Origin: Lichtheimia corymbifera B2541
Taxonomy: Eukaryota > Mucoromycota > Mucoromycetes > Mucorales > Lichtheimiaceae
Direction: 5' to 3'
DNA length: 64,000 nucleotides
Assembly (NCBI GenBank): GCA_000697475.1
Contig: JNEU01000836.1
Coordinates: 62,001 to 126,000 of the forward strand
The notes beneath the pieces are model-generated. The model was not told the origin of the DNA, made no database searches, and worked only from the letters and a program-made list of their open reading frames with translations. Below, piece by piece: positions 21,739 to 36,685 of this stretch; positions within the stretch are counted from its first letter, which is position 1; each line of letters begins with the position of its first letter. The position numbers were made by a program, and so were the translations under genes.

Positions 21739-22769
21739 TCAGGGGAGAAATGCACGTGAATGATGGATCGAATGCAAATTAACAAAAGCTTGAGTACCAT
21801 TTGCTATGGTTGTGGGATCTTCTACATCGGCAGGGATGTTGATGCTCCCAGCATCAAGGGCACTTTGTCGGAGAATGGCGGGGGTGGCAGTGTTGGGGTT
21901 GGGGCAAGAGAATGACGATGATGATGATGGGGAATAAGAGGAGTACTGCTGGTGGTGGTGGTCGTGCTGCCGTGGGTATGCAATATTGTGTTTATCCAAC
22001 AATGCTTGCTGTATCCTTAGTTGTTCCTTGAGCAATGCGACTTGTCGTTGATGCTTTAAATTGGATAATGTCTCCATATGATGATCTCGTCGCTGAATAC
22101 GCAACTGCAACGATGTGAGTCTTTCTCTTAAATGTCGATTCCGCTTTTCAAGCTGACGAATATATTCAGCCGCTTTGAACAAGATGGTGCTTTTTGAATG
22201 ATGTATGTTTTTCAACGTGGGAATTAATTCGGTCATTTCCTTAAAACCTGTACGGATCGCGTTACGTCGTCGTTGTTCGCTAGCAATATGGTTGGCACGT
22301 CGTTCCTCATCGGTAAGTCGTGGCTGAAGTGCAATATCTTCCTCTTCTTGTTGTTGTGGCTGCTGCTGCTGCTCTGATGTTGATGGTTCTTCTTCTTGCT
22401 GTTGCTGCTGCTGCTGCTGCTCTTCATCTTGAGCCACATTTGGCTGCTGTTATCGTCTCGTTAGCTGATAAATCATGACCATGATTATTCTGTTCTTACC
22501 ATGCACTGCATTTTGAAATAAGTCTCGAGACGAAAGCTCTGTTGTTTCAAATGATCATTGTCATCTTCGAATGTGGGGATGGAAATGCTTGGAGCTGGAT
22601 CAAAACCTGCGTCAAGTTAACAAGATATTGATGAAATCAAACAATAAAACTTACCTTCAAAGGTCTCATCGTAATCAGCTATGGTCGACGTTCCAGAATA
22701 CAGTGAAGGCACAGTGCCATTACTGGCGATACTGGATGTCTTGTGTGCTGGGTCGTAGTTTTCATCCAT
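21739..22769 (-). CDS. bHLH transcription factor (Mlx/Ino4-like) with polyglutamine
   Basis: Three exons (22769-22655, 22606-22500, 22446-21739) give 309 aa. The third exon opens with Gln/Glu-rich tracts, followed by a basic region and helix-loop-helix: RRANHIASEQRRRNAIRTGF, KEMTELIPTLK, HSKSTILFKAAEYIRQLEKR. A leucine-heptad extension follows. The H-E-R pattern of the basic region (HIASEQRRR) predicts E-box (CANNTG) binding, and the closest known relatives are animal Mlx and yeast Ino4, which bind as heterodimers. The last 120 residues are Ser/His/Pro-rich. Target genes cannot be told from the sequence. The acceptor of exon 3 has a CAGCAG ambiguity that changes the protein by one Gln only. 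Confidence 0.85.
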
Positions 22770-23981
22770 AAGTGGAAAGAGAAGGAGAACGTCAAAAAAT
22801 GCATTGATCGCTTGCTTTTGAAACCACCCCGGAAAGGCCCGAACTCAGCTCATGCTTTTCACGTGTGCTATTCTTGGCTTTGTGTGTGTGTGCGCCCTTT
22901 GTCTTTTTTCCATGAGTAAGAATGTGGAGTAAATAGATTAGTTGTGAGACATGAGCATGATTCACTCAAAACGTGTGGATCTTTATCATCATCAATCCTT
23001 CTCCCCATCTTCTATCATGGATCCCTGATACAACAACGCCCGTTTCCCCCTATTTCTATGCTCTCCCCCAATCACTAGGATGCAAGCTATATGCACCAGG
23101 GAAGCAGGTAAGAGGGCAAAATAGGTTACAGTTGATGCGGGCTGCTACATTGAATTGAGCCGTTTTGGAAAGCGGGGTAAACACTCTTAGACATCATTAG
23201 TAACAGGCGTGGGAATGTTTAGTTCGAAAAGGGCAAATGCAATCCAGTCTGAAATTCTCATCATGTCGTATAAAGTAGCAATCGTTCTCGATTACTCCAC
23301 AAGAGACAATCATTTCGCAAGCCCAAACATTGGCTTTTTTTTTCTTCGTGTCACTGTAACCGAGTTGAGCATGATAATCACGCCGACAAAGAAAGAAAGG
23401 AAACCATCAGTTGCCACAACCACATGTCACTGGTCTCAGCACAATTTACCCTATTCTCTCTCTTTTTTCACTTGTTGTTGTCATGTCATCCATCATCTGC
23501 TCACATCCACCGTCTCGGTTATGTACATATGCGCTTTGTGCCTTGTGCTTTGATAAATCATCTTGGGTCCCAGACACGCGATATCACGGGTCATCATTGC
23601 ATAGCTTCATGACCATAAACTTCTAAATATACCTTTCGTGTATAAGACAATGATATCAACTGCATGCAGATACAATGAAAGTTCCAAAACAATGACACCA
23701 CCTTATTAGCAACAGACTCTCATCGTTGTTGTCGTATGAAGAAACATAATATTATATTGAGCTAGATCCATAGACTTAAGGATTAGACATGTTGTCATAT
23801 ATTTTTATACATTGGGGAGTTCTTGTGCATTATGAATAAAGATATATACATCTTCAGTGGCAATACAATGGAGGAATGGATATGCATTACAGTACGCGAG
23901 TAAATTGAATTACCGCGCTTAGTAGTCGTTGTTCGGTGCCAGCATGAAATATTACTTGTGCCTCTTTTTTTCTATACACCA
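22770..23981. other. Divergent intergenic region
   Basis: About 1.2 kb between the bHLH gene (-) and VPS13 (+). It holds pyrimidine-rich stretches and no conserved coding segment that I can support. It probably carries both promoters. Confidence 0.5.
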
Positions 23982-26900
23982 ATGTTGGAATCGCTTGTCT
24001 CAAACCTCTTGAATCGGGTACTGGGATCTTACGTCTCCAATCTCAACTACAACCAACTGCAGATCGGGATATGGTCAGGTAACTCGATTAGGAACAGCAA
24101 CCCAGGAGACGTTGGAGATCCATTGACTCGTGTTATTCTCGTGTGCACATACATGTAGGCGAGGTCGTCTTACGGAATCTCAAACTCAAACGTGAAGCCC
24201 TCGATAAGCTGGATCTTCCTGTCGACGTCTTGGAAGGTAATGAATAGCAAGTGCATTACAAGATGATCGATTATACACCTACCTTACCTTGTTGTCTTTA
24301 ATATCAGGACACCTCGGGGAATTGACTTTGAATATACCATGGTCCAACTTGAAAGGCAAACCTGTCATGGTCTATATCAATGATGTCTATGTGCTTGCCG
24401 TACCAAGGAGCAAGTCATCGGTAATCATGCTTCTCTTTTCTCTATCCCTCAGCATGCCTCTTACACTTTTTTCTCTTACTTTTTTAGATGACTGCCGAGG
24501 AAATGGATGAACGAGAATATCAGCAAAAGATGCGCAAGCTTGCCAACTCTGAACTACTGAAATCGGCCCATCACGACTTGGAAGATACAGCAAAGAATGA
24601 GACATTTGCCAATCAACTTATGACCAAGATTCTCAACAACTTGCAGTTCAGGATCACAAATATCCATATTCGATACGAAGATGATGTGTCAGCACCAGGT
24701 CATCGGTTTGCTGCAGGTGTTACTCTCAGTGAACTTTCAGCGATTTCAACGGATGAAAATTGGATCCCACAAACCATAGGCGATGCTGTCAACACCATTC
24801 ATAAGGTGGGGATCATTCTCAGCAAAAAAAGAATATGCATGGGCTAATATCAGGGGATAGATGGCAACACTGGAATCACTGTCAGTATATTGGAACACGG
24901 ATACGGAGACATTAGCATCTTTGGAAGAGGAAGAGAGCAACCAAACATTCAAGCGATTGGTAAAAAGTGTTGCTGTGATAGAGACGATGACCATCACATC
25001 TAATGTTGGGTACTATTAGATTGCCACCAAATCTCATATTCCTCAAGAGCATCAATATATGCTAAAGCCTGTATCGGGAACTGGACGAGTAAGTTTGTGG
25101 ATAAAAGGGAGTTTGATAGAATATTCATGCTGTGCAACAGATCAAGATGAACAAGAAATTCGGTGATGACGTTCCCAAGGTGGATGCAACATTGCTATTT
25201 GATGAATTATCCTTTATCATCGACAATGAACAATATCGGGATGCGGTGCTCATGGTCGACTTGTTCCATTCTTATCTCAAACGACAAAAGGTAAGGAGGA
25301 TAGCAACAATCAGGGTCATCCATTAACCCATTTTCTTTTAGTACCTTCATCTTCATCCCGGGGGAGACGTTACGCCTAAATCTGCACCTTTGGAGTACTT
25401 CAAGTTTGCCGGCAAGGCTGTTTTATCAGAGATTCACGACAGGAATTATCGTTGGACATGGGATCATTTTCGGAAACGACGTGATGATCGACTTTTATAC
25501 ATCGACTGCTACACTGCTGAACAATTGGATCGTGCCACGCCCGAGCAAAAAGAGCAGCTGGATGAATTGGAGCATCGTCTGTCTTATGAAGATATACGTT
25601 TTTATCGCAGCATTGCCAAACCGAAATTGAAACGTGAAAGAGCTTTACTTGGTATGTAGTCATGTGGGTCTTTATCATCATCTCTAAGCTTACATCTCTC
25701 CTATAGCTGCCGAGGAAAAACGCAAAAAGCAACAGGCTGCAGCAACAAATCAAGCTGGTGGTGGAGGCTGGTTTAGTTCATGGTGGAATGGTACAGCGGC
25801 TGCAGCGAATGATGGAGACCAAGAAGTAAGTTAATACTTTCGGCATCGATATACACATATATTTATTAACATGCCGATCACGCAGGACAACAATCTAGTC
25901 ATTACTGAGGAGCAAAAACAAGAGTTCTATGATGCCATTGAATATGACGAGGATAAGGCTGCTGCCGCTGCCGCTATTGATTTCCCAAAGAATGTATGTA
26001 CCTATCAATTACAACAAGGCAAGCAACATTGACTTATTATTGTTTATTAGACAATGATGTTATCATTAAGGACCACGCTGAACAAGGGTTCATTCACAAT
26101 CAAACGTGATCCACACGCTGAGAAACCAGTTGAAATCGTTTCATTGATCTTTGACACGGTGATGCTTGGTGCCATTCGATACGTCGACTCATTCAAATTA
26201 TCAGCAGCACTGGGTGATCTTCGCTTGTACGATGGTGTAACCAAGAACACGCAGTATAGGCAGCTTATTGGTGCGAAGGAAAAGGTGACAGAAGAGGAGG
26301 CACAAAAGTTACGGCGACGATCAAATGTGGACCCACAGCTGCTACGCTATTCATCAATCCAAGATCCATTTTTCTCGGTCATGTTTGAATATCGACCTTT
26401 GGATGGTCGCGCTGACAACGCCGTCGCACTGGTGATGCGCAATATCGATATTGTGTACAACCCCCACATTATCCGAGAAGTGCTCGACTTTTTCAGACCA
26501 CCCGAGACGAGTGCTGACAGCATCAATGCGTTGATTGAGGTCGCTGGAGATACATTGGAGGATTTGAAGAATCAAACGCGGGTCAATTTGGAATATGCGC
26601 TTGAGCAGCATACTACTTTGGACTTGCGAGTGGATATGGATGCACCCGTTATTGTTGTTCCTGAAGAGTACGTATCGCACACAGACGCATAGCAATTGAT
26701 GACAAAGGCTAATCCTATTCATTTAATAGTTGTACTACTGCTGATTCCCGAGGAATGGTTATTGATGCTGGTCATATCAATGTGGAAAGCGACCTCGCAC
26801 CTTCAGATATTGTACAGGAGATCAAATCAAAAAAGCCATCCGATTACACCAGCGAGGATTATGTGAGATTTCGATCGCTCATGTACGACAAGTTCGCTGT

Positions 26901-29900
26901 GCATTTGACGCAGACCAAGATTGTGGTTGGTGAATCGGTTCAGACATGTCTTGACCAAGTGCGGAATCCCAAGGAGGAGAACAACTATCTTCATCTTATC
27001 GATCGCATTGATATGTCCTTCCAGCTTGAGATGTGTATCGTCCAGAACCTACCAGACTTGTGCAATTTCAAGATATCAGGCCATCTTCCTTTGCTGTCAG
27101 TCAACTTTTCTGATACAAAGTACAGGAGCATTATGCAAATTCCACACTTGATCGAAGCAACGGGCTTACTCAACCATGATCAAGCCGACGACGTTTCGAA
27201 TGAGCTGAACGAACCCGAAAGTGTACAATCCGGAGATACGCATGACAACAAAGACATATCAAAGCTTATGCACACACGTCTGTGGAAGCCTTCAGAGGAA
27301 TATGTGGTAGAGAGCGACAGTGACGACGAATCTAGTGATCGACTTGGATCCACCACAGCTGCCACAACGACTGTATCTGTAGCTTCATCAGGAGACAACA
27401 AGAAAACCAATGTCAATAAGCGGATATTTGAGCTCAATTTCCAGATGGATAAGGTGTCTGCCAATATCCTGGAATCCCGAGGCAGTGGAAAAGAATCTTT
27501 ACTCTGTGATCTTGTTTTGCAACATTTGTCGGTTGATTATTGCCTACGACCTTTCGACATGTCAGTCAATGTTTCATTAAAGTCACTCTCCGTCGCTGAT
27601 AGAATGAAGCATGGCAACGAATTCAAATATCTCATCACATCCGATCAAGACGTATTACAACCTGACAGCAATCCCACAGCTGATACCAACGTCGATGCCA
27701 AAGAACTTGTCAATGTACAATATATTCGCGTAAATCGATCAAGCCCCGAGTATTATGAAAAGTACAAAGGCATGGATCAAACAGCTACTGTTGCGTTATC
27801 CACACTCAACTTCATCGTCACTCGAAGCTCGGTGTTGACTTTGCACAACTTTGTATTGAACACCTTTGTCAACGACCAGCAGCAGCAGCAATATCCAGTG
27901 GATGAAAAGAAGAAAACCAGCACTTCCCAAGACAGTCCAGATACTCAACGTTCGCAATGGCTTCATAAACAGCGAGAGTTACAGCAGCAGCAACAACAAC
28001 AAATGCAAAGTATCCATGTGACATTGCTTCTTGACAGTGTTAATTTGATTCTCAATAATGACGGTGTACGACTTGCAACAGCGGAATTATCTCATGGTGA
28101 TATGACAACAGTGATTGCTAATGGCACCACCAAAGTAACTGCCAAATTTGCCAATTTGACATTATCCGATGACCTGACCGATCATCACCATGGCGATGGA
28201 GCAACGATATCTTCCAGTGAGCAGCTACTCACTATCCAAGGTGAAGAATTGATTGATTTCCGATACGAGACATACTTGGCCGAACATAGTGAGACTTATC
28301 CTGGTTACGATCAATCCATTTTTGTTCGCATGGGATCAGCACAATTTACTTTCCTCGAGGAGCCAGTACATCAGCTCTTATCGTTCTTGAACAAGTTCGC
28401 AGCAATGAAATCAGTGTATGATCGTGCACGTCAAGCGGCATTAGAGTCAGCTCAGCAGCTACAGCAATCCACAGCAAAGACTCATTTTGACGTTGTGATC
28501 CAGACACCCGTTGTCATGTTCCCTCAGATGCACCAACATCCAAACGATACCGTTGTGGCACATCTCGGTGAAATATGGATGTCAAATATATTTGAAGACG
28601 AGGACGGAGGATGTTTGAATGCGATCAAGGCTGGTATCCGATCCATTAGCTTAACATCCAAGTATTATCACCAAACACGTGTATCCGATCGATTGGAGCT
28701 GCAAACACTGCCCATTGTTGACAAGATTGATATTGATTTTGATATCAAGTGCATCCATGAAGCACCCAACCAACCAAGACCGGATATTGACATTGTGGGC
28801 ACCATCAGTGATATTCGTATGCATTTGACGGATCGACAATACACCTTCCTGATTGATGCAGCAAACATGTTTTCGCGTGTATTTTCTGAATCACCTGACG
28901 CACAAGTGGATATGATCATGTCACCACCGCCCCAGACCAATGAAAAGATGATACAAGCGTTGCAAAAGTCGGATGAGGCTGGACCCAAAACCGAACATCG
29001 AGATACGGATCAACCACGTATACGTATGGTTCTTTCATCAAAGACGATCGGACTCGATTTATATCAGCCTGGACAATCCAGCGCAGTCATTGATCTCTCT
29101 CGGGTGGCTCTCAACCAAAGTTCTCTTCAATTGAATATGCGAAAGGATAACACCATGCGCATTGATCTCAAGGTGATGTCCATGACAGTGGATGATACCA
29201 GACCGAACATCAAGAGCAAATTCAAGGATATTATGCCATCGGCAGAAAATGGACATCATTTCCAGATGCAAATGGATGTATCAGCACCTGATCCTATACG
29301 ACATGCCATTGCCATGATCACATTGACTGAACCCAAAATTGTGCTCTCGCTCGATCATACTTTTATGCTTTATCGCTTCTTCATGGCACCCTTTGGTCCT
29401 CGATCCACTGTAAAGTCACCCTCACGTCCAAAGGACCAATCGCAAAAGCAGCAAGAGCAACAACAAGGAATGGATATTTCATATCGCGTCAATATTATCA
29501 AGCCTGAATTCATCTTGATTGCCAACCCTGATAATGTGGATTCGGAAGCTGTTGTATTATCTGCTGATGAATTTATCTTTTCTCAACAAGCTGTCATGTC
29601 CCTTGCTGTTCGTCAGATTGGCATGTTTTTGTGTCGAATGGATATGCGACAAAATTCAACTTTGCGCTTTATTCAGCCTTTTGATGTTACCTTGTCCATG
29701 AACAACAACAGCTCTGCAAGAGCATCGGGCAATCCAAACACGGAATTGGCAGTGGATGTGGAATCACTCGTTCTCAGACTCTCGTATCGTGATGCCATGC
29801 TTGTCACGGATATCTTTAACAAGGCCTATGAACTCTACAGCTCGAGTTTGGATAAGAACGAGCCCGAATCGGCTTCCTCCCCACAACAACATCAAACAGG

Positions 29901-32900
29901 TCTTGAAATGGAATCATTTGTCAGCTCTGTGGAACAAAGATTAATGCATGAATCGGTAAGTCTTCTTTTTGCATGAATCTTTAAGAGTGCATGGATTCTC
30001 ATTGCAAAACATTGTAGCTACGTGCTTCATTCCAAGGACTACAAATCGTCTTGATCGAAGAAGTACATGAGATGCCTATGGTGGATATCAATCTCAGACC
30101 TTTCAATGTGGATGTAGCCAACTGGTCTCGCTCCGTGAGTAGATGTGCTTGCATGCAAAAATTATATTATAGCTAACACAAAGACACGTTTATTAGCTCT
30201 CTGTGGATGTTGTCTTTTCTACCTACATGAATTACTTCAATGTCAAGAATTCTCACTGGGAACCTTTGATCGAACCATGGGACTTCAAGTTGGAACTTTC
30301 TCGCCGCAGTACCCGTGCACAGGATCCATTGCATATTCGTTTGGTGTCGGATAACGATTTGAATATCAACATCACACATACCTTCCTCGAGAGTGCATTA
30401 GCAACTTTAAGATTATGGGATAAGCAACGCCAGGTAAATTTCTCTCTAGGCAACGACACGTAGCTTGGATGCATACTTATATTATGTACACATTTTAGCT
30501 TGCTTACAGCGGTGAGCGTGGAACAGTTGCACCTTATCGATTGCGTAATTGCACTGGGTATCGTATTCATGTATGGAACTCTTCTCAAGGCAACCAACCG
30601 GGAGAAACAGTGGTCAAAACATTGGATGATGGTGCTGACATGCCATGGTGGTTTGAGGATTGGCGTCAACGTCGAGAAGTAAGTGTCATTAACGGATAGT
30701 GTGGTTACCATGCTAACTTTTTGTCTCTAGACCACCCGAGTGAGCAACAACATGTTATGCGTGCAATTGGATGGTGCATTATGGGAGACGATCCGCAATA
30801 TATCAGTTGATACGCAGGGCGAGCACATGTACAGCCTTCGACCACGCATCAACAATATACAACATCGAATTGTATTTGACGTAAAGCTTGTTAACAATCT
30901 CAAAATTGTCACTATCCGATCCGCCATGACAATCGAAAACAACACCCTCCTACCTATCGACGTTGGTATACTGGATCCACGTGGACAACACTTTGAAGAT
31001 AACATTGTCAAGATCGGTAAGCATTTATATATATCATTGCCGTGGAAAACACGTATGCTAACTTGTGGATCAAAAGCACCCGGTGAAAGCTATGCACTGC
31101 CTATTGAAAAAGCATACCACAATCGATTCTGTGTCAGACCTGATGGTAAGTATATCCCGGTGGTTGCCATTGACGACAGGATACTAAATGCATAATGAAC
31201 AGCTGGGTTTGGCTATACTTGGACAAAGGGCGGTTTGCATTGGCGAGATTTTATCAGAAACTCGGAAAAGAGGACGTCCATCATGTGCCAAGCACAGAAC
31301 GGTGACATGCCAAACTTCTTTTTCCAAATCCACGCTCGTCTTGATAAGAAGAATGCATTGTATGGTCATTATCCTTTGATGGCTATCAGGCTTAGTGCTC
31401 CTATTGAGATCGAGAATCTATTGCCCTATTCGTTCAATTTCCGGATCATTGACAAGACGGCCAAGCAAGATTTCAGCTCTTTCTTACGCACTGGTGGAAC
31501 AACGCCCATTCACGTCATTGAAAATGGCCACTTGCTCTTGATGAACATTCACATGCCGGATTCGGGTACGTGTTGATGTTCATCATCCGGTCACACACGT
31601 TACTGACTTTTTTCTGCTATAGCCTATAGCAGCAGCGAATTTGCCATCATCAGTACCCGAGGAACGGACGATCTCAATTTGGATGACACATTGCAGCTCG
31701 TCGGCTCAGATAATACAAAATTGACCCTCCGTATCAATGCCATGTAAGTGTGCCTCTACGATAGGGTAGTTTGACGATTCCATCCGCTGATGATGATGAT
31801 GATTCTTGAAGGGATGTGCCTGATTCGGGTGGTGCTCGCAAGTTTGTCATTTATTGTCCTTATGTGGTGATGAACAAATCCGGGTGTCCAATTGCAATCA
31901 AGACCAAACCTGCTTGGCAGAGCTCTGTGTTCTCGAGTTCCTCAGCATCATCCATATTCAGAGTTGACAATAAGGTAATTCTTTGTTCACCCGGCTTGTT
32001 CGTATTGGTGATTACTAAAAATGTTTACATAGCCTGAGCCGTATATGCTCTCTTACCCCAAGCGCGATAATGGCAATCGTTCATTGATCCAAGTAGGAGG
32101 TTCCGAATGGAGTGAGGTAAGCATAATTACAAATGGGATCAAATCATATGTCTAATTTGACTGATCATTCTTTAGCCTATAAGTTTCGAAGCTGTGGGAA
32201 GTTCACATGGCATTTCGTTACCAAGGACCCACGGAAGTGATGAAGTCAATATTGGTATCAACATCCAAGAAGGACATGGCAAGGTTAGTAGCATAGTAGA
32301 AGCTAGGAGGACCGTGGTGTGTCCATTCACGAGGTAGTGGGCTAATATCTCTCTTGTAGTACAAGTTGACCAAGCTCGTCACCTTTACACCACGCTTCAT
32401 CCTGATCAACCGCATGGGAGATGATATTCGTTATAGAGAGCCAGAGACCAGGGCTGATCATGTGCTTGAATCCGATCGTCGTATCCCACTTTATCACTTG
32501 AGAAGGAATGCCGAAAAGCAGCTTTCAGTGAAATTACCAGGCATCAACAACACTTGGTACGATACATATATCATGGATTGGTCATCCATTTTACTTATAC
32601 CGGTATTATAGGTCGGCTCCCTTTAACATACAGGATATTGGTACCATCCATGTTCGTTTGGATAGCGCTGATGGCTCTACAGCTGCTTTGATGCGAGTTA
32701 CAACCGTACTTGAGGATGCTACTGTGTTCATTGTGCTTAACAAGGAAAATGACGATGCTTGGCCTTTCATGCTGGTGAATCAAACGGATGAAGACATGAC
32801 ATTCTACCAAGAGGTGAGAACTAAGATGGTTTTTTTAAATGGGTTACCCACGATTAATCCCTATACTTAGGATCCTGTTATCCTTCGAGATGATTACACT

Positions 32901-35645
32901 GATCCTCGTATGCGAAGTCACCGGACAAAGCGCTATCGTCTTCCAGCTCATACATCTGTGCCATATTCTTGGGATAATCCATCGCTCAAGGACAAAAAGA
33001 TTATACTCAACATTGCTGGACGTGAACGAAGCATCAGTATGCAAGAAATTGGTAGCCAACTTCCTTTCCGACATCAGGTTAGTGCGCAATCTTTTGAGTA
33101 TTATTTTTTTTTTTACTTATATGCAATATCCCTAGGATCGTTATGGACGCCCATCGATCACAGCTATTGATGTAAAAACCCACCGCACTGCTCAGGTCCT
33201 CTATTTGACCCCTTACAACCAATCGGAGAGCTATTATCGACCAGTATCATCCGGCCCATCATCTTCTGCCAGCTCAGTAGTGACAAAGGATGGTTTCGAA
33301 ACTGTCAGCGTCAAGCATGTTATCAACTTTGTCATGGAGATTGGATTTAAACAAATTGGTATATCGATGGTCAACAAGCGTTTGCAGGTATATGATTATC
33401 TTTGGCGTGTAAGTGATGTATGTGCTGACCGGGGTGTCATAGGAACTTGCGTACATTACTTTCCGTGGCTTTGAGCTCAAGTTGACTGATTCCAATATGT
33501 ATCAATCGATAAGATGGAATGTTCTCTGGGTTCAGGTATGTGAGGTACATTTCAAGTGCATAAGATGAGGTCCTAATATGGAATACGTAGATCGACAACC
33601 AACTCCACGGTACCTTGTTCCCTATTCTGCTCTATCCTACCAACATGACCAAGGAAGGAAATCAAGAAATAATACCCACTTTCCAACTAGGCCTTGACAG
33701 AGTTAAAGATGACAGTAAGTGGATTGTATAAGTGATGAATATCCAATGACTAATTATGCTCCTAATTAGCGCACGGTGTGCTTTACTTCAAGTATTTCTC
33801 GATCCTTTTGCAAGAGATGAGCTTGGAAATGGATGAGGGCTTTGTGTTTGCCATTATGGACTTTTTCACTTTCAAGAACCAAGAACCAAATGAAGCAAGT
33901 GACGATGATGATGGGTAAGCTTTTTGGATTGCTTGAATGGAACATGATGAGCTTATTTAGTGTTGCTGGCTAGAAAACAATGGGTATTCAGCACTGATGT
34001 ACCGGATGTAACACCTTCCACCAACGACACCCAAATCTATTTCGAGATGCTCAACATCCAACCTATTGGATTCGACTTATCATTCGTACGAACAAACCAA
34101 GCGGATAATGAAGACGAGAACTCTGCATTGGCAAAACTCGATACGGGTTACAACCCTGTGGTGGATTATGCGCTCAATGTGGTGACGATGGCACTCGGCA
34201 ATATCAATGTAAGGCGGATAAAGGTGAACAGGGAGACACACACATACATGCTGATGATACTTTATAGGGAGCGCCTCTTCGATTCAATGCTTTGGCGGTT
34301 GAAAATTTGCGAGCTAGTGCATCTGATCTTGCCAATCGTATCTCGATCCATTACAGTGATCAACTGGTGAACCAATACCATAGAATCCTCGGCTCGGCTG
34401 ACTTTTTGGGCAATCCAGGCAAGTAGATCGGATCCATGGCAGTATATGCCTTCGTTTGCTAACATGACTTTTGGTATTGCAGTGGGTTTATTCAACAACA
34501 TCAGCTCGGGTGTAGCAGAATTATTCTATGAACCATGGCAGGGTATCATGATAAGCGATCGACCGCATGAACTGGGCGTTGGCATTGCAAGGGTAACAAA
34601 CATACTGAGTCGATGACACTGAGTGTGATTTGCTTATACGAATGATGATAGGGTGCTGGCAGTCTTGTATCTCGCACAGTATTTGGATTTACCGACAGCT
34701 TCAGCAAGCTCACAGGAAGTCTTGGAAAGGGCTTATCTGCCGCTACACTGGATCGTCGATATCAGCAGCGGCGACTGATGAACATGAATATGGCACGTAA
34801 TCGACCACGAAATGCATTCAGCGGTATTGTGGACGGCACCAACGCTCTTGCCAATAGTTTCCTCAGCGGTGTCACGGGTCTGATGGTACGTCAGGGCATG
34901 GTATACACACGTTGATTTGATATTGATTACATGACATAGGTGAAACCTGCTGAAGGCATTGCTCAACAAGGTGTGGGTGGATTCTTTACTGGTGTTGGCA
35001 AAGGTCTTGTCGGGTAAGCAAGTGCTATAAGGCGGATAAAGCATTGCAAACCATTTCTCACACGCATATTCTCTCAATAGTGCCGTGACAAAACCAGTGG
35101 TGGGCGTGTTTGATCTTGCCAGCAATGTATCAGGAAGTCTTAGGGATGCTGCCAACCCGGTGGATCTCAATGAAATTGCACGTATTCGATATCCACGCTT
35201 TATTGGTCAAGATGGTATTCTTCGTGTAAGTCTCAAACATGTAGCACTGGGGAATGGGATGTCTTATCTTATTTTATGATATATATAGCCTTACAATGCC
35301 CAAGAGGCTCGTGCTCAAGGATGGCTCAAGGATGTGGCTGATGGTGCTTATCGTAATGATGCTTATTTGGCTTCTTGTCCCGTGCAAAGCGATCAACGTG
35401 TGGCGATTCTTACATCCAACCGACTTATGCTGATACGTACTCGTCCTTTGGCTCTCGAGTGGCAGGAGCCATTCACCGAGATACAAACAATCAAGGCTGA
35501 AATGACAGGCATTGCTATTTACCTACGTAGCATGAGCTGGGAACCATTCTTGGTCATCACTGATAAGAACAAACGGGAATCCTTCTTTAAAAATATTGAA
35601 GATGCAGTGGTCAAATACAATGCAAACAGACGACCAAGCTTGTAA
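23982..35645 (+). CDS. VPS13: VPS13 bridge-like lipid transfer protein
   Basis: About 35 exons in 11.7 kb encode a protein of roughly 3,150-3,200 aa, the size of yeast Vps13. The N-terminus [18 protein letters not shown] with SGEVVLRNL is the chorein domain. Exon 26,755-29,954 is unusually long (over 1,060 codons) and covers the extended repeating-beta-groove region. 30,740-33,500 matches the adaptor-binding (VAB/SHR-BD) part. 34,400-35,100 is the ATG2-C/DH-like end with GNPVGLFNN and a GIARGAGSL motif. 35,290-35,645 is the C-terminal PH-like domain. The protein moves lipids in bulk at ER-vacuole, ER-mitochondria and peroxisome contacts. Intron 34419-34482 has a GC donor (CCAG|GCAAGT), required to give the conserved GNPVGLFNN frame. 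No inactivating change was seen. Confidence 0.95.
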
Positions 35646-35916
35646 CATCAATCAATACATAGATCAACTTCATGTGAATAAAATATATCATATTGGCATA
35701 CATGGTCTCTCCTAGTTAATCTTCTATTATGAATGATGCCAGTGATCGTCAACACCCATTGGTATGTAGCCGTGGCCATGGTGACACACCTAATATGGAA
35801 GGATGGGTTTGTCTCCCCGACCACTAATCCGGTTGCTGTGATGTCGATAGGTCTTCCCAAACAGCACGTCTATCGGCTTTTCTTTTTTTGGGGGGTGGGG
35901 GAGGTCATCTTTGGCA
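35646..35916. other. 3' flank of VPS13
   Basis: AT-rich spacer with an AATAAA-type signal near 35,680, followed by a G-rich homopolymer-like run (35,885-35,905) just before the Mutator-like element. Confidence 0.5.
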
Positions 35917-35925
35917 GCCAAACGG

Positions 35926-36685
35926 GGCTTTGCTATTTGCACCATGTCCCTTGCACCATCCTTTGTTCAAGCCGCGGTTGTCGCATACCAGGTGAGGCTT
36001 GATTGCTGATTAAATGTGGTCCTATCATCCTTGCTACTTACCGAACACGCACACCAATATTAAAGAGTAGGTTGACAACATGGTAAGTCACCTTTATAAT
36101 AAAGGGGATGTACATTAGGCGTACAAGTGATTGATTTTCTTGATAGATTTCTTATCCCCTGCCGATGTACGCATAGACAACATTGCACCTAGACTCACCT
36201 GTTACATACGCCCCAACACTTTATCAGCTCATGCATCAATTTATCAATACATCATCCCCAACAGACGGAAATACCCACGTCCATAATGCACAATAAAAGG
36301 ATGTTGTCGCCGTTCATCATTCTACCGCACGTCTCTTTCCTGTGTCATTCTTCTTTGGTTGCTTACAAGGTCAAATTTCCAAGGTTTGTGTGTACATCAC
36401 TGCTTGCAACTCTGTGAATAAGTGCTGGTCCTTGGGGTCATCCATAGGGTTTCTGTGTTTTCTCGCTCTCATTGTTGTCGCCGTCCTCATTGTGATATTG
36501 GATTCTCCAAAAAGGTAAACCTCGATCATATCGCTTGATGAGTCATTACTCATGCAAGCCATCTTGTTGCTTTCGATATAGCTATATTTCCGTGAAGCAT
36601 CTGCAAAAGTTGGTTTCGGTACCATGGTCTACGTCGGGTGCTGAATGGACGTGGTGCATTTGACATGGTGCAAATAGCATAGTCC
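35926..36685 (-). mobile_element. Non-autonomous Mutator-like element, second copy
   Basis: Its ends are inverted copies of GGRCTWTGCTATTTGCACC followed by ATGTC. The body is homologous, in reverse orientation, to 9479-10228: shared landmarks include GGCGACAACATCCTTTTAT, CGTGGGTATTTCC and CTTTTGCAGATGCTTCACGG. The flanks read GCCAAACGG (35,917-35,925) and GCCAAACGA (36,686-36,694), an 8-of-9 match that I take as the target duplication. It lacks the outermost CAAYCCCGTTAAATC block seen in the 9439 copy. No transposase is inside. Confidence 0.65.
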